The notes beneath the pieces were generated by a model. It saw only the letters and a program-made list of their open reading frames with translations, did no database searches and was not told the origin of the DNA. Shown here in pieces: positions 44,790-52,780 of a stretch of DNA of 64,000 nucleotides; within the stretch, counting starts at the first letter, position 1; every line of letters starts with the position of its first letter. The DNA comes from Giesbergeria anulus (GTDB lineage Bacteria > Pseudomonadota > Gammaproteobacteria > Burkholderiales > Burkholderiaceae_C), in NCBI RefSeq assembly GCF_900111115.1, contig NZ_FOGD01000002.1, forward strand, positions 62,001-126,000. Direction: 5' to 3'. Both the position numbers and the translations under genes were made by a program.

Positions 44790-45398
44790 ATGAGCGCACT
44801 GGAAACACAAGGCCTGGGCATGATCCCGATGGTCATCGAGCAATCGGGCCGTGGTGAACGGTCTTATGACATCTATTCGCGCCTGCTCAAAGAGCGGGTG
44901 ATTTTTCTGGTCGGGCCAGTCAATGACCACAGCGCCAATTTGGTCGTGGCACAGTTGTTGTTCCTTGAAAGCGAAAACCCCGACAAGGACATCTCGTTCT
45001 ATATCAACTCGCCCGGTGGCTCCGTCAGTGCCGGCATGGCGATTTTTGATACCATGAACTTCATCAAGCCCGATGTGTCCACACTGTGCACCGGCTTGGC
45101 CGCCAGCATGGGGGCGTTCTTGTTGGCTGCTGGAGCCAAGGGCAAGCGTTTTTCGCTGCCCAACTCCAAAGTCATGATCCACCAGCCTTTGGGCGGTATG
45201 CAGGGCCAAGCCACTGAGATCGAAATTCACGCCCGCGAAATCCTCAAGACCCGCGAGCAGTTGAACAAAATCTTGGCCGAACGCACCGGCCAGCCGCTGG
45301 AAAAGATCGAGCGCGACACCGAACGCGACTACTTCCTCTCGGCGGCTGAGGCCAAAGACTACGGTCTGGTCGATCAAGTTATTGACAAACGCGCCTGA
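44790..45398 (+). CDS. clpP: ATP-dependent Clp protease proteolytic subunit ClpP
   Basis: This 202-residue serine peptidase assembles as a double heptamer and degrades substrates delivered by ClpX or ClpA. The nucleophile is Ser106 in LAASMGAF and the catalytic His131 is in VMIHQPLGG; the Asp follows in the C-terminal third. [15 protein letters not shown] and the hydrophobic N-terminal axial loop (IPMVIEQ) are typical. The ATG at 44790 has AGGAG at a good distance. It is followed by a terminator and clpX. Confidence 0.97.
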   Translation: MSALETQGLGMIPMVIEQSGRGERSYDIYSRLLKERVIFLVGPVNDHSANLVVAQLLFLESENPDKDISFYINSPGGSVSAGMAIFDTMNFIKPDVSTLCTGLAASMGAFLLAAGAKGKRFSLPNSKVMIHQPLGGMQGQATEIEIHAREILKTREQLNKILAERTGQPLEKIERDTERDYFLSAAEAKDYGLVDQVIDKRA

Positions 45399-45418
45399 AC
45401 CTAGCCACTGCACCGTGG

Positions 45419-45458
45419 ACGGCGTTTTCCCCCACAGGGAAGGCGCCGTTTCTGTTTG
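45419..45458 (+). terminator. Terminator between clpP and clpX
   Basis: ACGGCGTTTTCCC (45419-45431) pairs with GGGAAGGCGCCGT (45437-45449) over 13 bp, including two G-T wobbles, around a 5-nt loop, followed by TTCTGTTT. It lies 20 nt after the clpP stop. It would make clpX expression depend on read-through or its own promoter. Confidence 0.75.
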
Positions 45459-45509
45459 GTTATCATCGCAGGCCCATTTTCTTCATTCTCGTCACAAGGC
45501 ATTCTTCCC

Positions 45510-46772
45510 ATGGCCGATAAAAAAGGCTCTCCCAGCGAAAAAACCCTTTACTGCTCTTTCTGTGGCAAAAGCCAGCACGAGGTAAAGAAGCTGATTGCCG
45601 GCCCGTCGGTTTTCATCTGCGATGAGTGCATCGACCTGTGCAATGAGATCATCCGCGATGAACTACCCGCCGACGCTGGCCGTGATGCGCGTGGCGATCT
45701 GCCCACCCCCGCAGAAATCAAGGGCAACCTTGACAACTACGTTATTGGCCAAGAAACGGCCAAACGCACCTTGGCGGTGGCGGTGTACAACCATTACAAG
45801 CGCCTGCGCCACAAAGACAAAGCCCACAAAGACGACATCGAGCTGTCTAAGAGCAATATTTTGCTGATTGGCCCCACAGGCTCCGGTAAAACGCTGCTGG
45901 CACAAACGCTGGCCCGTATGTTGGATGTACCCTTTGTCATGGCCGATGCCACCACCCTGACCGAAGCCGGTTATGTGGGTGAAGACGTTGAAAACATCGT
46001 AGCCAAGCTGCTGCAAAGCTGCAATTACGACGTCGAGCGTGCCCAGCGCGGCATTGTCTACATCGACGAAATCGACAAAATTTCGCGCAAGGCCGACAAC
46101 CCCTCCATTACCCGCGATGTCTCCGGTGAAGGCGTGCAGCAAGCACTGCTCAAATTGATCGAAGGCACGATGGCCAGCGTCCCACCCCAAGGTGGGCGCA
46201 AGCACCCGAACCAAGATTTTCTGCAAATCGACACCACCAACATTCTGTTCATTTGCGGTGGTGCCTTTGCTGGGCTAGAAAAGGTGATTGAAAACCGTAC
46301 CGAAGCCTCTGGCATTGGTTTTGGCGCTGCCGTGCGCAGCAAAAAGCAGCGCTCGTTGTCGGATGTGTTCACGGAGATCGAACCCGAAGATCTGATCAAA
46401 TTTGGTCTGATCCCTGAGTTGGTAGGCCGGATGCCGGTAGTCACGGCGCTGGCCGAACTGAGCGAAGATGCCTTGGTGCAGATTTTGACCGAGCCCAAGA
46501 ATGCCTTGGTTAAGCAATACAGCAAGCTGCTGACCATGGAAGGGGCCGAGCTAGAAATCCGCCCAGCCGCCCTCAAAGCCATTGCCCGCAAGGCGCTGGC
46601 ACGCAAAACGGGTGCCCGTGGCCTGCGCTCCATTCTGGAGCAGGCATTGATTGGCACGATGTTCGATCTGCCCACCATGAGCAACGTGGAGAAAGTGGTG
46701 GTCGAAGAGTCCACGATCGAAGAAAGCAAGCCCCCGCTGCTGGTGTACCGCGAGGCGGCCAAGCAAGCCTAA
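45510..46772 (+). CDS. clpX: ATP-dependent Clp protease ATP-binding subunit ClpX
   Basis: This 420-residue AAA+ unfoldase feeds ClpP. An N-terminal zinc-binding dimerisation domain carries C15, C18, C37 and C40 ([11 protein letters not shown] and [10 protein letters not shown]). The AAA+ module has Walker A GPTGSGKT (around residues 120-127) and the pore loop GYVGEDVE. The sensor region and the C-terminal [14 protein letters not shown] are intact. The ATG at 45510 ([11 protein letters not shown]) is the family start; the frame extends to 45456 without family sequence. Confidence 0.97.
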   Translation: MADKKGSPSEKTLYCSFCGKSQHEVKKLIAGPSVFICDECIDLCNEIIRDELPADAGRDARGDLPTPAEIKGNLDNYVIGQETAKRTLAVAVYNHYKRLRHKDKAHKDDIELSKSNILLIGPTGSGKTLLAQTLARMLDVPFVMADATTLTEAGYVGEDVENIVAKLLQSCNYDVERAQRGIVYIDEIDKISRKADNPSITRDVSGEGVQQALLKLIEGTMASVPPQGGRKHPNQDFLQIDTTNILFICGGAFAGLEKVIENRTEASGIGFGAAVRSKKQRSLSDVFTEIEPEDLIKFGLIPELVGRMPVVTALAELSEDALVQILTEPKNALVKQYSKLLTMEGAELEIRPAALKAIARKALARKTGARGLRSILEQALIGTMFDLPTMSNVEKVVVEESTIEESKPPLLVYREAAKQA

Positions 46773-46781
46773 GCCTCGACA

Positions 46782-46817
46782 GCCAACCTGTTTCTCACGC
46801 CGCAGGTTGGCGTTTGT
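46782..46817 (+). terminator. Terminator after clpX
   Basis: GCCAACCTG (46782-46790) and CAGGTTGGC (46803-46811) form a perfect 9-bp stem with a 12-nt loop, followed by GTTTGTG. It lies 9 nt after the clpX stop and separates it from lon. The T-run is weak. Confidence 0.6.
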
Positions 46818-46892
46818 GCTGCTATCGTCACGCTGGCGGGTTGAAAACCCCAGTCTGCGGGTCATCTTCTATCCAGCTTCATGAGAATTCCC

Positions 46893-49367
46893 ATGTCCGG
46901 ACACACCCCCTTGCCTGCTCTCCCGATTGATCTACCCCTGTTGCCGTTGCGCGACGTGGTTGTTTTTCCCCACATGGTCATACCGCTGTTTGTCGGCAGA
47001 CCCAAAAGCATTAAAGCCCTAGAACTGGCGATGGAAGCCGACCGGCGCATCATGCTGGTGGCGCAAAAAGCAGCGGCCAAAGACGAGCCATCGGTCAGCG
47101 ATATGTTTGATGTGGGTTGCATCTCCACCATCCTGCAAATGCTGAAATTGCCCGATGGCACCGTCAAGGTGCTGGTCGAAGGCCAACAGCGTGCCTTGGT
47201 GAAAGAAATTGTTGATGCGCAAACCCATTTCTCCGCCACCATCCTGCCGGTAGAACTGGAACTGACCGCTGGCAAACCCAGCGAGATCGAAGCCTTGCGC
47301 CGCGCGGTGATGCAGCAGTTTGACCAGTACGTCAAGCTGAACAAAAAAATCCCGCCCGAAATCCTGACCTCCATCTCCAGCATTGAAGATCCAGGCCGCT
47401 TGGTCGATACCATCGCTGCCCATCTGCCACTCAAGCTGGAAAACAAGCAAGCCGTGCTAGACCTGTCCGACATCAAGGATCGGCTAGAAAACCTGTTTGA
47501 GCAGCTCGACCGCGAAGTCGATATCCTGAATGTAGATAAAAAAATCCGGGGCCGCGTCAAGCGCCAGATGGAAAAAAACCAGCGCGATTTTTACCTGAAT
47601 GAGCAAGTCAAGGCCATTCAAAAAGAATTGGGCGAAGGCGAAGACGGGGCTGATCTCGAAGAACTGGACAAAAAAATCCGCTTGGCCAAGATGCCGCTGG
47701 AAGCGCGCAAAAAAGCCGAGAACGAGCTGAAAAAGCTCAAGCTGATGTCGCCTATGTCAGCAGAAGCCACCGTGGTGCGCAACTACATTGACGTGCTGGT
47801 GGGTTTGCCTTGGAGCAAAAAAACCAAAGTCAAGCACGACTTGGGCCATGCCGAAACCGTGCTCAACGAAGACCATTACGGCCTCGACAAAGTTAAAGAC
47901 CGCATTTTGGAATACCTTGCGGTGCAACAGCGCGTGGACAAGGTCAAGGCTCCCATTTTGTGCTTGGTTGGGCCTCCGGGCGTGGGCAAAACCTCACTGG
48001 GGCAATCGATTGCCAAGGCTACCGGGCGCAAATATGTGCGCATGGCCTTGGGCGGTATGCGCGATGAAGCCGAGATTCGGGGCCACCGCCGCACCTACAT
48101 TGGTGCCATGCCCGGCAAAGTTTTGCAAAGCCTGAGCAAGGCTGGCGCACGCAACCCGCTGTTTCTGCTTGATGAAATCGACAAGCTGGGCACCGATTTT
48201 CGGGGTGATCCGTCCAGCGCCCTGCTCGAAGTGCTTGACCCAGAGCAGAACAGCAAATTTGCCGACCACTATGTCGAAGTGGATTTCGACCTGAGCGACG
48301 TCATGTTTGTCGCCACCTCGAACTCCATGAACATCCCTCCGGCATTGCTGGATCGGATGGAAGTGATTCGCCTGTCGGGTTACACCGAAGACGAAAAAAC
48401 CAACATCGCCACCAAATACTTGGTTCCTAAGCAATTCACCAATAATGGTGTCAAGGCCGACGAGCTGCGTATCGACGAATCCGCCGTGCGCGACATCGTG
48501 CGCTACTACACCCGTGAGGCAGGCGTGCGCTCGCTAGAGCGCGAACTGTCCAAAATCTGCCGCAAAGTTATTAAAGGTTTGCAGCTCAAGCAGCTGCAAG
48601 CTCCGGTGGTGGTGGGCGCAGACAATCTGCCCGACTATCTGGGCGTGCGCAAATACAGCTATGGCCGCGCCGAGCAGCAAAACCAAGTCGGTCAGGTCGT
48701 TGGCTTGGCATGGACAGAGGTGGGTGGTGATTTGCTCACCATCGAGGCTGCCACTATGCCCGGCAAGGGCGTCATTACCCGCACCGGCTCGCTGGGCGAT
48801 GTGATGAAGGAATCGGTAGAAACAGCCCGCACTGTGGTGCGCAGCCGCGCCCGCGCCTTGGGTATTTTGGACGAAGCCTTTGAAAAGAAGGACATCCATA
48901 TCCATGTGCCCGATGGCGCTACCCCCAAGGATGGCCCTAGCGCGGGTGCCGCCATGACCACGGCATTTGTGTCAGCGCTGACGGGCATTCCGGTGCGCGG
49001 CGATGTGGCGATGACCGGCGAGATCACCCTGCGCGGTGAAGTCACGGCCATTGGTGGCCTGAAAGAAAAGCTGCTGGCCGCTTTGCGTGGTGGCATCAAG
49101 ACGGTGCTGATCCCGGAAGAAAACGTCAAGGACTTGCAAGAGATCCCTGACAACGTCAAAAGCGGCCTAGAAATCGTGCCAGTGAAATGGATCGACAAGG
49201 TGCTAGAGATTGCCCTAGAGCGCCAGCCTGTGCCCCTGACCGAAGAGCAAGTGCAGGCGCAGCAGGCTGCCGCAGCCGCGAAAGCACCGGCCAGCGCGGT
49301 GGTAGCAGCTGTGGCCCCCCCTGCCCCAGTCCCGGCCAAGACGAGAAAAGCACCGGTCAAGCACTAA
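46893..49367 (+). CDS. lon: ATP-dependent Lon protease
   Basis: This 824-residue classical LonA protease degrades misfolded and regulatory proteins. An N-terminal substrate-recognition domain begins LPLLPLRDVVVFPHMVIPLFV. Walker A GPPGVGKTS lies around residues 360-368, and the catalytic dyad is Ser683 (DGPSAGAAM) with Lys726 (GLKEKLLAA), the normal spacing. An Ala/Pro-rich tail of about 35 residues is an extension over E. coli Lon. I use the ATG at 46893, which has GAGAA at 46883-46887; an in-frame ATG at 46881 would add four residues. A TTGAAA at 46840-46845 could belong to a heat-shock promoter, but the -10 is poor. Confidence 0.96.
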   Translation: MSGHTPLPALPIDLPLLPLRDVVVFPHMVIPLFVGRPKSIKALELAMEADRRIMLVAQKAAAKDEPSVSDMFDVGCISTILQMLKLPDGTVKVLVEGQQRALVKEIVDAQTHFSATILPVELELTAGKPSEIEALRRAVMQQFDQYVKLNKKIPPEILTSISSIEDPGRLVDTIAAHLPLKLENKQAVLDLSDIKDRLENLFEQLDREVDILNVDKKIRGRVKRQMEKNQRDFYLNEQVKAIQKELGEGEDGADLEELDKKIRLAKMPLEARKKAENELKKLKLMSPMSAEATVVRNYIDVLVGLPWSKKTKVKHDLGHAETVLNEDHYGLDKVKDRILEYLAVQQRVDKVKAPILCLVGPPGVGKTSLGQSIAKATGRKYVRMALGGMRDEAEIRGHRRTYIGAMPGKVLQSLSKAGARNPLFLLDEIDKLGTDFRGDPSSALLEVLDPEQNSKFADHYVEVDFDLSDVMFVATSNSMNIPPALLDRMEVIRLSGYTEDEKTNIATKYLVPKQFTNNGVKADELRIDESAVRDIVRYYTREAGVRSLERELSKICRKVIKGLQLKQLQAPVVVGADNLPDYLGVRKYSYGRAEQQNQVGQVVGLAWTEVGGDLLTIEAATMPGKGVITRTGSLGDVMKESVETARTVVRSRARALGILDEAFEKKDIHIHVPDGATPKDGPSAGAAMTTAFVSALTGIPVRGDVAMTGEITLRGEVTAIGGLKEKLLAALRGGIKTVLIPEENVKDLQEIPDNVKSGLEIVPVKWIDKVLEIALERQPVPLTEEQVQAQQAAAAAKAPASAVVAAVAPPAPVPAKTRKAPVKH

Positions 49368-49370
49368 AAT

Positions 49371-49400
49371 TTGTGCAAACCCAAAAAACTGCGCTATAAT
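49371..49400 (+). promoter_or_regulatory. Promoter of the tRNA cluster
   Basis: TTGTGC (49371-49376) and a perfect TATAAT (49395-49400) with 18 bp between lie 36 bp ahead of the first tRNA-Gly, directly after the lon stop codon. Confidence 0.7.
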
Positions 49401-49436
49401 AAATGGATTGCAGCAATCGTAAGATTTCTGCTTTAT

Positions 49437-49512
49437 GCGGGATTAGCTCAGTTGGTAGAGCGATACCTTGCCAAGGTATAGGTCGAGAGTTCGAGCCTCT
49501 TATCCCGCTCCA
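49437..49512 (+). tRNA. glyV: tRNA-Gly (anticodon GCC), copy 1
   Basis: This 76-nt gene has acceptor stem GCGGGAT/ATCCCGC, D-arm TAGCTCAGTTGGTAGAGC, anticodon loop TTGCCAA with GCC, T-arm GAGTTCGAGCCTC (one mismatch-free stem side AGAG/CTCT) and an encoded CCA. It is identical to copy 2 at 49696. Confidence 0.95.
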
Positions 49513-49521
49513 AATTGGCAT

Positions 49522-49547
49522 AAAAGGGAAGCAACCGCTTCCCTTTT
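49522..49547 (+). terminator. Terminator-like hairpin after tRNA-Gly copy 1
   Basis: AAAAGGGAAGC (49522-49532) and GCTTCCCTTTT (49537-49547) form a perfect 11-bp stem around AACC. The 3' arm itself supplies the T-run. A nearly identical hairpin follows tRNA-Gly copy 2. Confidence 0.65.
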
Positions 49548-49562
49548 GTATTCGGATGATAA

Positions 49563-49636
49563 GGCGCGGTAGCAAAGCGGTTATGCCCCGGATTGCAAAT
49601 CCGGTTAGTCCGGTTCGACTCCGGACCGCGCCTCCA
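49563..49636 (+). tRNA. cysT: tRNA-Cys (anticodon GCA)
   Basis: This 74-nt gene has acceptor stem GGCGCGG/CCGCGCC, anticodon arm CCGGATTGCAAATCCGG with anticodon GCA, T-arm TCCGGTTCGACTCCGGA and an encoded CCA. Confidence 0.95.
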
Positions 49637-49640
49637 AAGT

Positions 49641-49668
49641 TTGGAGCCTTCAAAAGCTCTGATATAAT
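49641..49668 (+). promoter_or_regulatory. Internal promoter before tRNA-Gly copy 2
   Basis: TTGGAG (49641-49646) and TATAAT (49663-49668) with a 16-bp spacer lie 28 bp ahead of the second tRNA-Gly. It implies that this copy can be transcribed independently of the first. Confidence 0.55.
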
Positions 49669-49695
49669 TGGAAACCACAAAATTGTGGTGACTCT

Positions 49696-49771
49696 GCGGG
49701 ATTAGCTCAGTTGGTAGAGCGATACCTTGCCAAGGTATAGGTCGAGAGTTCGAGCCTCTTATCCCGCTCCA
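49696..49771 (+). tRNA. glyV: tRNA-Gly (anticodon GCC), copy 2
   Basis: This 76-nt gene is identical in sequence to copy 1, with acceptor stem GCGGGAT/ATCCCGC, anticodon GCC and an encoded CCA. Confidence 0.95.
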
Positions 49772-49780
49772 AATTAAAAA

Positions 49781-49812
49781 CAAAAGGGAAGCAACGCTTC
49801 CCTTTTGTTTTG
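49781..49812 (+). terminator. Terminator after tRNA-Gly copy 2
   Basis: CAAAAGGGAAGC (49781-49792) and GCTTCCCTTTTG (49796-49807) form a 12-bp stem around AAC, followed by TTTTGG. It is a good intrinsic terminator and near-identical to the hairpin at 49522-49547. Confidence 0.75.
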
Positions 49813-49873
49813 GGTATTGCCTTGGCGTAAAGGCCGGGTTACGCTGTGGTAAAACCATATGCACAGCACCCAT

Positions 49874-49965
49874 GCCCCGATGGTGAAATTGGTAGACACT
49901 GCGGACTTAAAATCCGCCGCTTCCTGAAAAGGGGCGTGCCGGTTCGATTCCGGCTCGGGGCACCA
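49874..49965 (+). tRNA. leuZ: tRNA-Leu (anticodon UAA)
   Basis: This 92-nt class-II tRNA has acceptor stem GCCCCGA/TCGGGGC, anticodon stem GCGGA/TCCGC around CTTAAAA with anticodon TAA, a long variable arm, T-arm GCCGGTTCGATTCCGGC and an encoded CCA. Confidence 0.95.
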
Positions 49966-49978
49966 TTACGATTCAATC

Positions 49979-50602
49979 ATGTCAAACTACAACGCTCCCT
50001 TCGAAATTCATGTACATGGCGAGGTGTTGCTGCGCGCCGATGTTCAATACGCACAGTTGCAAGAGGCGCTCAAACCCCTGTGGCAATACGCCGGGGCACG
50101 CTCCTTAGCTGCCGGTGCTGCCAGTGCCTATGAAGAAGAGCCGGGCATCAAGTTTGATGCCCCAGAGCATGTTTTGCGTATGTGCTGGACAGTGCGCGGC
50201 GACGAAGATTTCCGCCAGTCTTTGGATGAGATGTGCATGGGCCTCAACGAGTTGGCCGAGCAGGGCGCACCCATTGAAGTCACGTTTTACGATGCCCAAT
50301 TCGATGACGACGAAGATGAGAACGATGACGCAGAGTCGCGCGATGACTTTTTGATGCTGTTCGTTGGGCCGACGCCCGCAGCCATCATGCAGGTGCAGCG
50401 TGATCTGTTGGTGCAAGATGTGGTTCACATGATGGAGCGCCATTTTGATGGTGCTGAACTGGGCGGCGTCGTCACTGAGATCGACAAGCTGTTTACCCAG
50501 CGTTTTGACGCTTTGGTCGATTCCTTAGAAATCAGCAAACCGCCCCGTGGCGCTTCGGGTGGTGGTCATGGTGGTGGCCGTCGGCCCCGCCACTTGCACT
50601 AA
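49979..50602 (+). CDS. Conserved hypothetical protein with acidic loop and Gly/His-rich tail
   Basis: This 207-residue soluble protein matches no family I can name with certainty; I have an impression that it is widespread in Comamonadaceae. The N-terminal part (about 1-105) is alpha/beta with FEIHVHGEVLLRADVQYAQL. A strongly acidic loop follows (about 108-124, mostly D and E), then an FLMLFVGPTPAAIMQVQRDLL segment. The last 20 residues are Gly/His/Arg-rich. The final segment overlaps no motif of known metallochaperones, but a His-rich tail could bind metal. The next gene, a YgjP-like metalloprotease, begins 3 nt after its stop. Confidence 0.75.
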   Translation: MSNYNAPFEIHVHGEVLLRADVQYAQLQEALKPLWQYAGARSLAAGAASAYEEEPGIKFDAPEHVLRMCWTVRGDEDFRQSLDEMCMGLNELAEQGAPIEVTFYDAQFDDDEDENDDAESRDDFLMLFVGPTPAAIMQVQRDLLVQDVVHMMERHFDGAELGGVVTEIDKLFTQRFDALVDSLEISKPPRGASGGGHGGGRRPRHLH

Positions 50603-50605
50603 GCC

Positions 50606-51178
50606 ATGGCCTTGGGGGGGCGCGGGGTGCCAGTCGCCCCGCCCGCGCATGATTTTCCTTATCTGCGCGCCTATTCTGAGAGCTTGCGCCAACAGGTAGC
50701 GGCGCTGATGGCGCAAGAGGATGGTTTGGCTGCGCTGCTGCGACGCAAGTACCCGCACGCGCATACCGTGCGCACCGACAAAGCACTCTACCACTACACC
50801 AGCGCCCTCAAAAGCCGCCATCTGCGCAATGCCGACGCGGTGAACAAGGTGGTGTTTGACAGCAAAATCCATGTCGTGCGCCATGCCCTAGGGCTGCACA
50901 CGGCGGTGTCACGGGTACAGGGGGGCCGCTTGGCGGCTAAACACGAGATTCGTATCGCAGCGATGTTCAAGCAGGTGCCTGAAGAGTTTCTGCGCATGAT
51001 CGTGGTGCATGAACTGGCACATCTGCGTGAGCGTGAACACAACAAGGCGTTTTACCAACTCTGTGAGCACATGGAACCTGCCTACCATCAGTATGAACTC
51101 GATGTACGGCTGTACCTAACGCATTTAGAGCACACTGGCCCTAGGCTATGGCAGGCTGATCTGGCGGTGGCTGAATAG
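50606..51178 (+). CDS. YgjP-like zinc metallopeptidase (DUF45/M48-like)
   Basis: This 190-residue cytoplasmic protein has the zinc motif HELAH (about residues 134-138) followed by LREREHNKAFYQLCEHMEP, the pattern of the YgjP/DUF45 family, in which the third ligand is the His of EHNKAF. The upstream half is a beta-rich region with KSRHLRNADAVNKVVFDSKIHV. Substrates are unknown. It starts 3 nt after the conserved hypothetical gene, so the two are probably translated together. Confidence 0.85.
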   Translation: MALGGRGVPVAPPAHDFPYLRAYSESLRQQVAALMAQEDGLAALLRRKYPHAHTVRTDKALYHYTSALKSRHLRNADAVNKVVFDSKIHVVRHALGLHTAVSRVQGGRLAAKHEIRIAAMFKQVPEEFLRMIVVHELAHLREREHNKAFYQLCEHMEPAYHQYELDVRLYLTHLEHTGPRLWQADLAVAE

Positions 51179-51188
51179 CCATTACAGG

Positions 51189-52052
51189 TCAGTGGTGCGG
51201 CAAAGCAATGGCTTGGCAACAGCTGGTGGGCAGTTGCAGCCAGCGCGCTGCGGCGGTTTGCAGAGCAGCGAGGGTGCCGGTGGTGTAAAGCTGCACGGCT
51301 GTGTGAGGGGCGGCTATGGCCTCTGGTGGCGCTAGGGTGCCTGCCGCTTGCAACAAACGCCGTGTTTGGCGCGCTACCGGGTCTCCGGTGGCTATCAGGC
51401 GAATGTGTGGCCCCAGCAGAGCGCGCAGCTCCTCTTGGGCAAACAGATAGTGCGTGCAGCCCAGCACCAAGGTATCCATAGCGCCGGTCTGCGGGCCAAA
51501 AGCACCCATCGCTTGGGTATATTGAGCGCACAAGGCGTGGGTTTCTGTCTGCGTGGCATCGTCGGGCGGGGAATGCAAGGTGCTGCGCTCAATGGCATGG
51601 GCCAACCCATCGCACGGTTGCACCACAAACTCGGCCTGCCCTTGCAGGGAGGCCAACAGCCGGCCAAAGCGGGCGCTGCCCAGCGTGCCACGCGTGCCCA
51701 TCACGCCAATGCGCTTGGTCTGGCTCTGGGCTACGGCAGGCTTGAGGGCTGGCTCCATGCCCACCAGCGGCAAGGCTGGGTGCTGGGTGCGCAATACATC
51801 AATGGCGGCGGCGGTGGCGGTGTTGCAAGCAATGACCAGCGCCTTGATATGGTGTGTTTGGCAAAGATAATCTGTAATAGCTTGGCTGCGTGCCGTGACA
51901 AAAGCGTCACCGCGCTCGCCGTAGGGTGCGTAAGCGCTGTCGGCCAAATAAACAAAACGCTCATGCGGCAACTCAGCCCGCAACGCTTGGAGCACGCTCA
52001 ACCCACCCACGCCACTATCAAAGACACCAACAGGGGAGGAGGAAAGTGGCAT
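51189..52052 (-). CDS. murI: Glutamate racemase MurI
   Basis: This 287-residue cytoplasmic enzyme makes D-glutamate for peptidoglycan. The two catalytic cysteines are Cys76 in VIACNTATA and Cys199 in VLGCTHY; the N-terminal GVFDSGVGGLSVL and ADSAYAPYG segments complete the active site. The ATG at 52052 (MPLSSSPVGVFDSG) is the family-type start; the longer frame to 52112 would add a non-family hydrophobic stretch. It is the third gene of the mfd run on the minus strand. Confidence 0.95.
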   Translation of the reverse strand: MPLSSSPVGVFDSGVGGLSVLQALRAELPHERFVYLADSAYAPYGERGDAFVTARSQAITDYLCQTHHIKALVIACNTATAAAIDVLRTQHPALPLVGMEPALKPAVAQSQTKRIGVMGTRGTLGSARFGRLLASLQGQAEFVVQPCDGLAHAIERSTLHSPPDDATQTETHALCAQYTQAMGAFGPQTGAMDTLVLGCTHYLFAQEELRALLGPHIRLIATGDPVARQTRRLLQAAGTLAPPEAIAAPHTAVQLYTTGTLAALQTAAARWLQLPTSCCQAIALPHH

Positions 52053-52130
52053 GGCGCAGCAAAACCCAATGGCGAGGTAAAGAAAAATCGAGGCCCGATT
52101 GTAGGAAAACACGCCTCGGCTGTCGCTGGC

Positions 52131-52766
52131 TTAGGTGGGTGGTGGTGGCAGATAAAGCCGGTCTGACCACGTAGCCAGCCATTCTGGTCTAAAAGCCACA
52201 AAAATGGCGGTCATCATCCCAGTCATAAAGGCATCGCCCCAAGCCATGAGCCAATGCGCCACCATCGACAAATCGCCGCCCACACCGGGCAGGGGCTGGC
52301 CCAACCACTGCGCCAGCGCCGATGCCGCAAACAACGACAACGCAGTGCCCAAAAAGGCCCGGCCCAGCACATAAACAAACAGGTGCTCGCCGGTCAAGCG
52401 GCGCAACAACGCCCCCCAGCCCAGCGCCAGCGTAGCCGGAAGCACTCCCTGCCACAGCGCCAAGGCCATGATGCCATCCAGCGATGGCGCGCCACTGAAC
52501 ACACCCGCCACCACAGCCACCAGCAGGAATAACAGCACAGCCAAAGGCCAGCCCAACATCAGCGCCACCATGCAAGCGCCTGAGAACTGCAATTGCAGCG
52601 GCATAGCGTGCAACTGCGGCAAAGCCCACATCCACGGCAGCACCACCAAGGTAGCTAGCACGGGCGTGAGCAGGGCACCACCGCGCAGCCAGCGCCAAGG
52701 CTTCATCCACAGGGCGATAGCCAGAGTACAGGCCAATAGCAGCAGGGTAGGTTCTTGGTCGGTCAT
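52131..52766 (-). CDS. Predicted CbiM-like energy-coupling factor permease (membrane protein)
   Basis: This 211-residue protein has about six hydrophobic helices. LQFSGACMVALMLGWPLAVLLF and WGDAFMTGMMTAIFVAF resemble the CbiM-like ECF permease family annotated in Burkholderiales, but the metal-binding N-terminal MHI motif of true CbiM is missing (the start reads MTDQEPTLL). Without neighbouring ECF ATPase genes its function is unclear. It lies 14 nt after mfd and 78 nt before murI on the same strand. Confidence 0.65.
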   Translation of the reverse strand: MTDQEPTLLLLACTLAIALWMKPWRWLRGGALLTPVLATLVVLPWMWALPQLHAMPLQLQFSGACMVALMLGWPLAVLLFLLVAVVAGVFSGAPSLDGIMALALWQGVLPATLALGWGALLRRLTGEHLFVYVLGRAFLGTALSLFAASALAQWLGQPLPGVGGDLSMVAHWLMAWGDAFMTGMMTAIFVAFRPEWLATWSDRLYLPPPPT

Positions 52767-52780
52767 GGTGGCGATGTCTC

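Noticed and set aside
46840-46860. Heat-shock (sigma-32) promoter upstream of lon
   Set aside because: TTGAAA is present but no convincing CCCCAT-type -10 lies at the right distance, so I did not list it as a feature.
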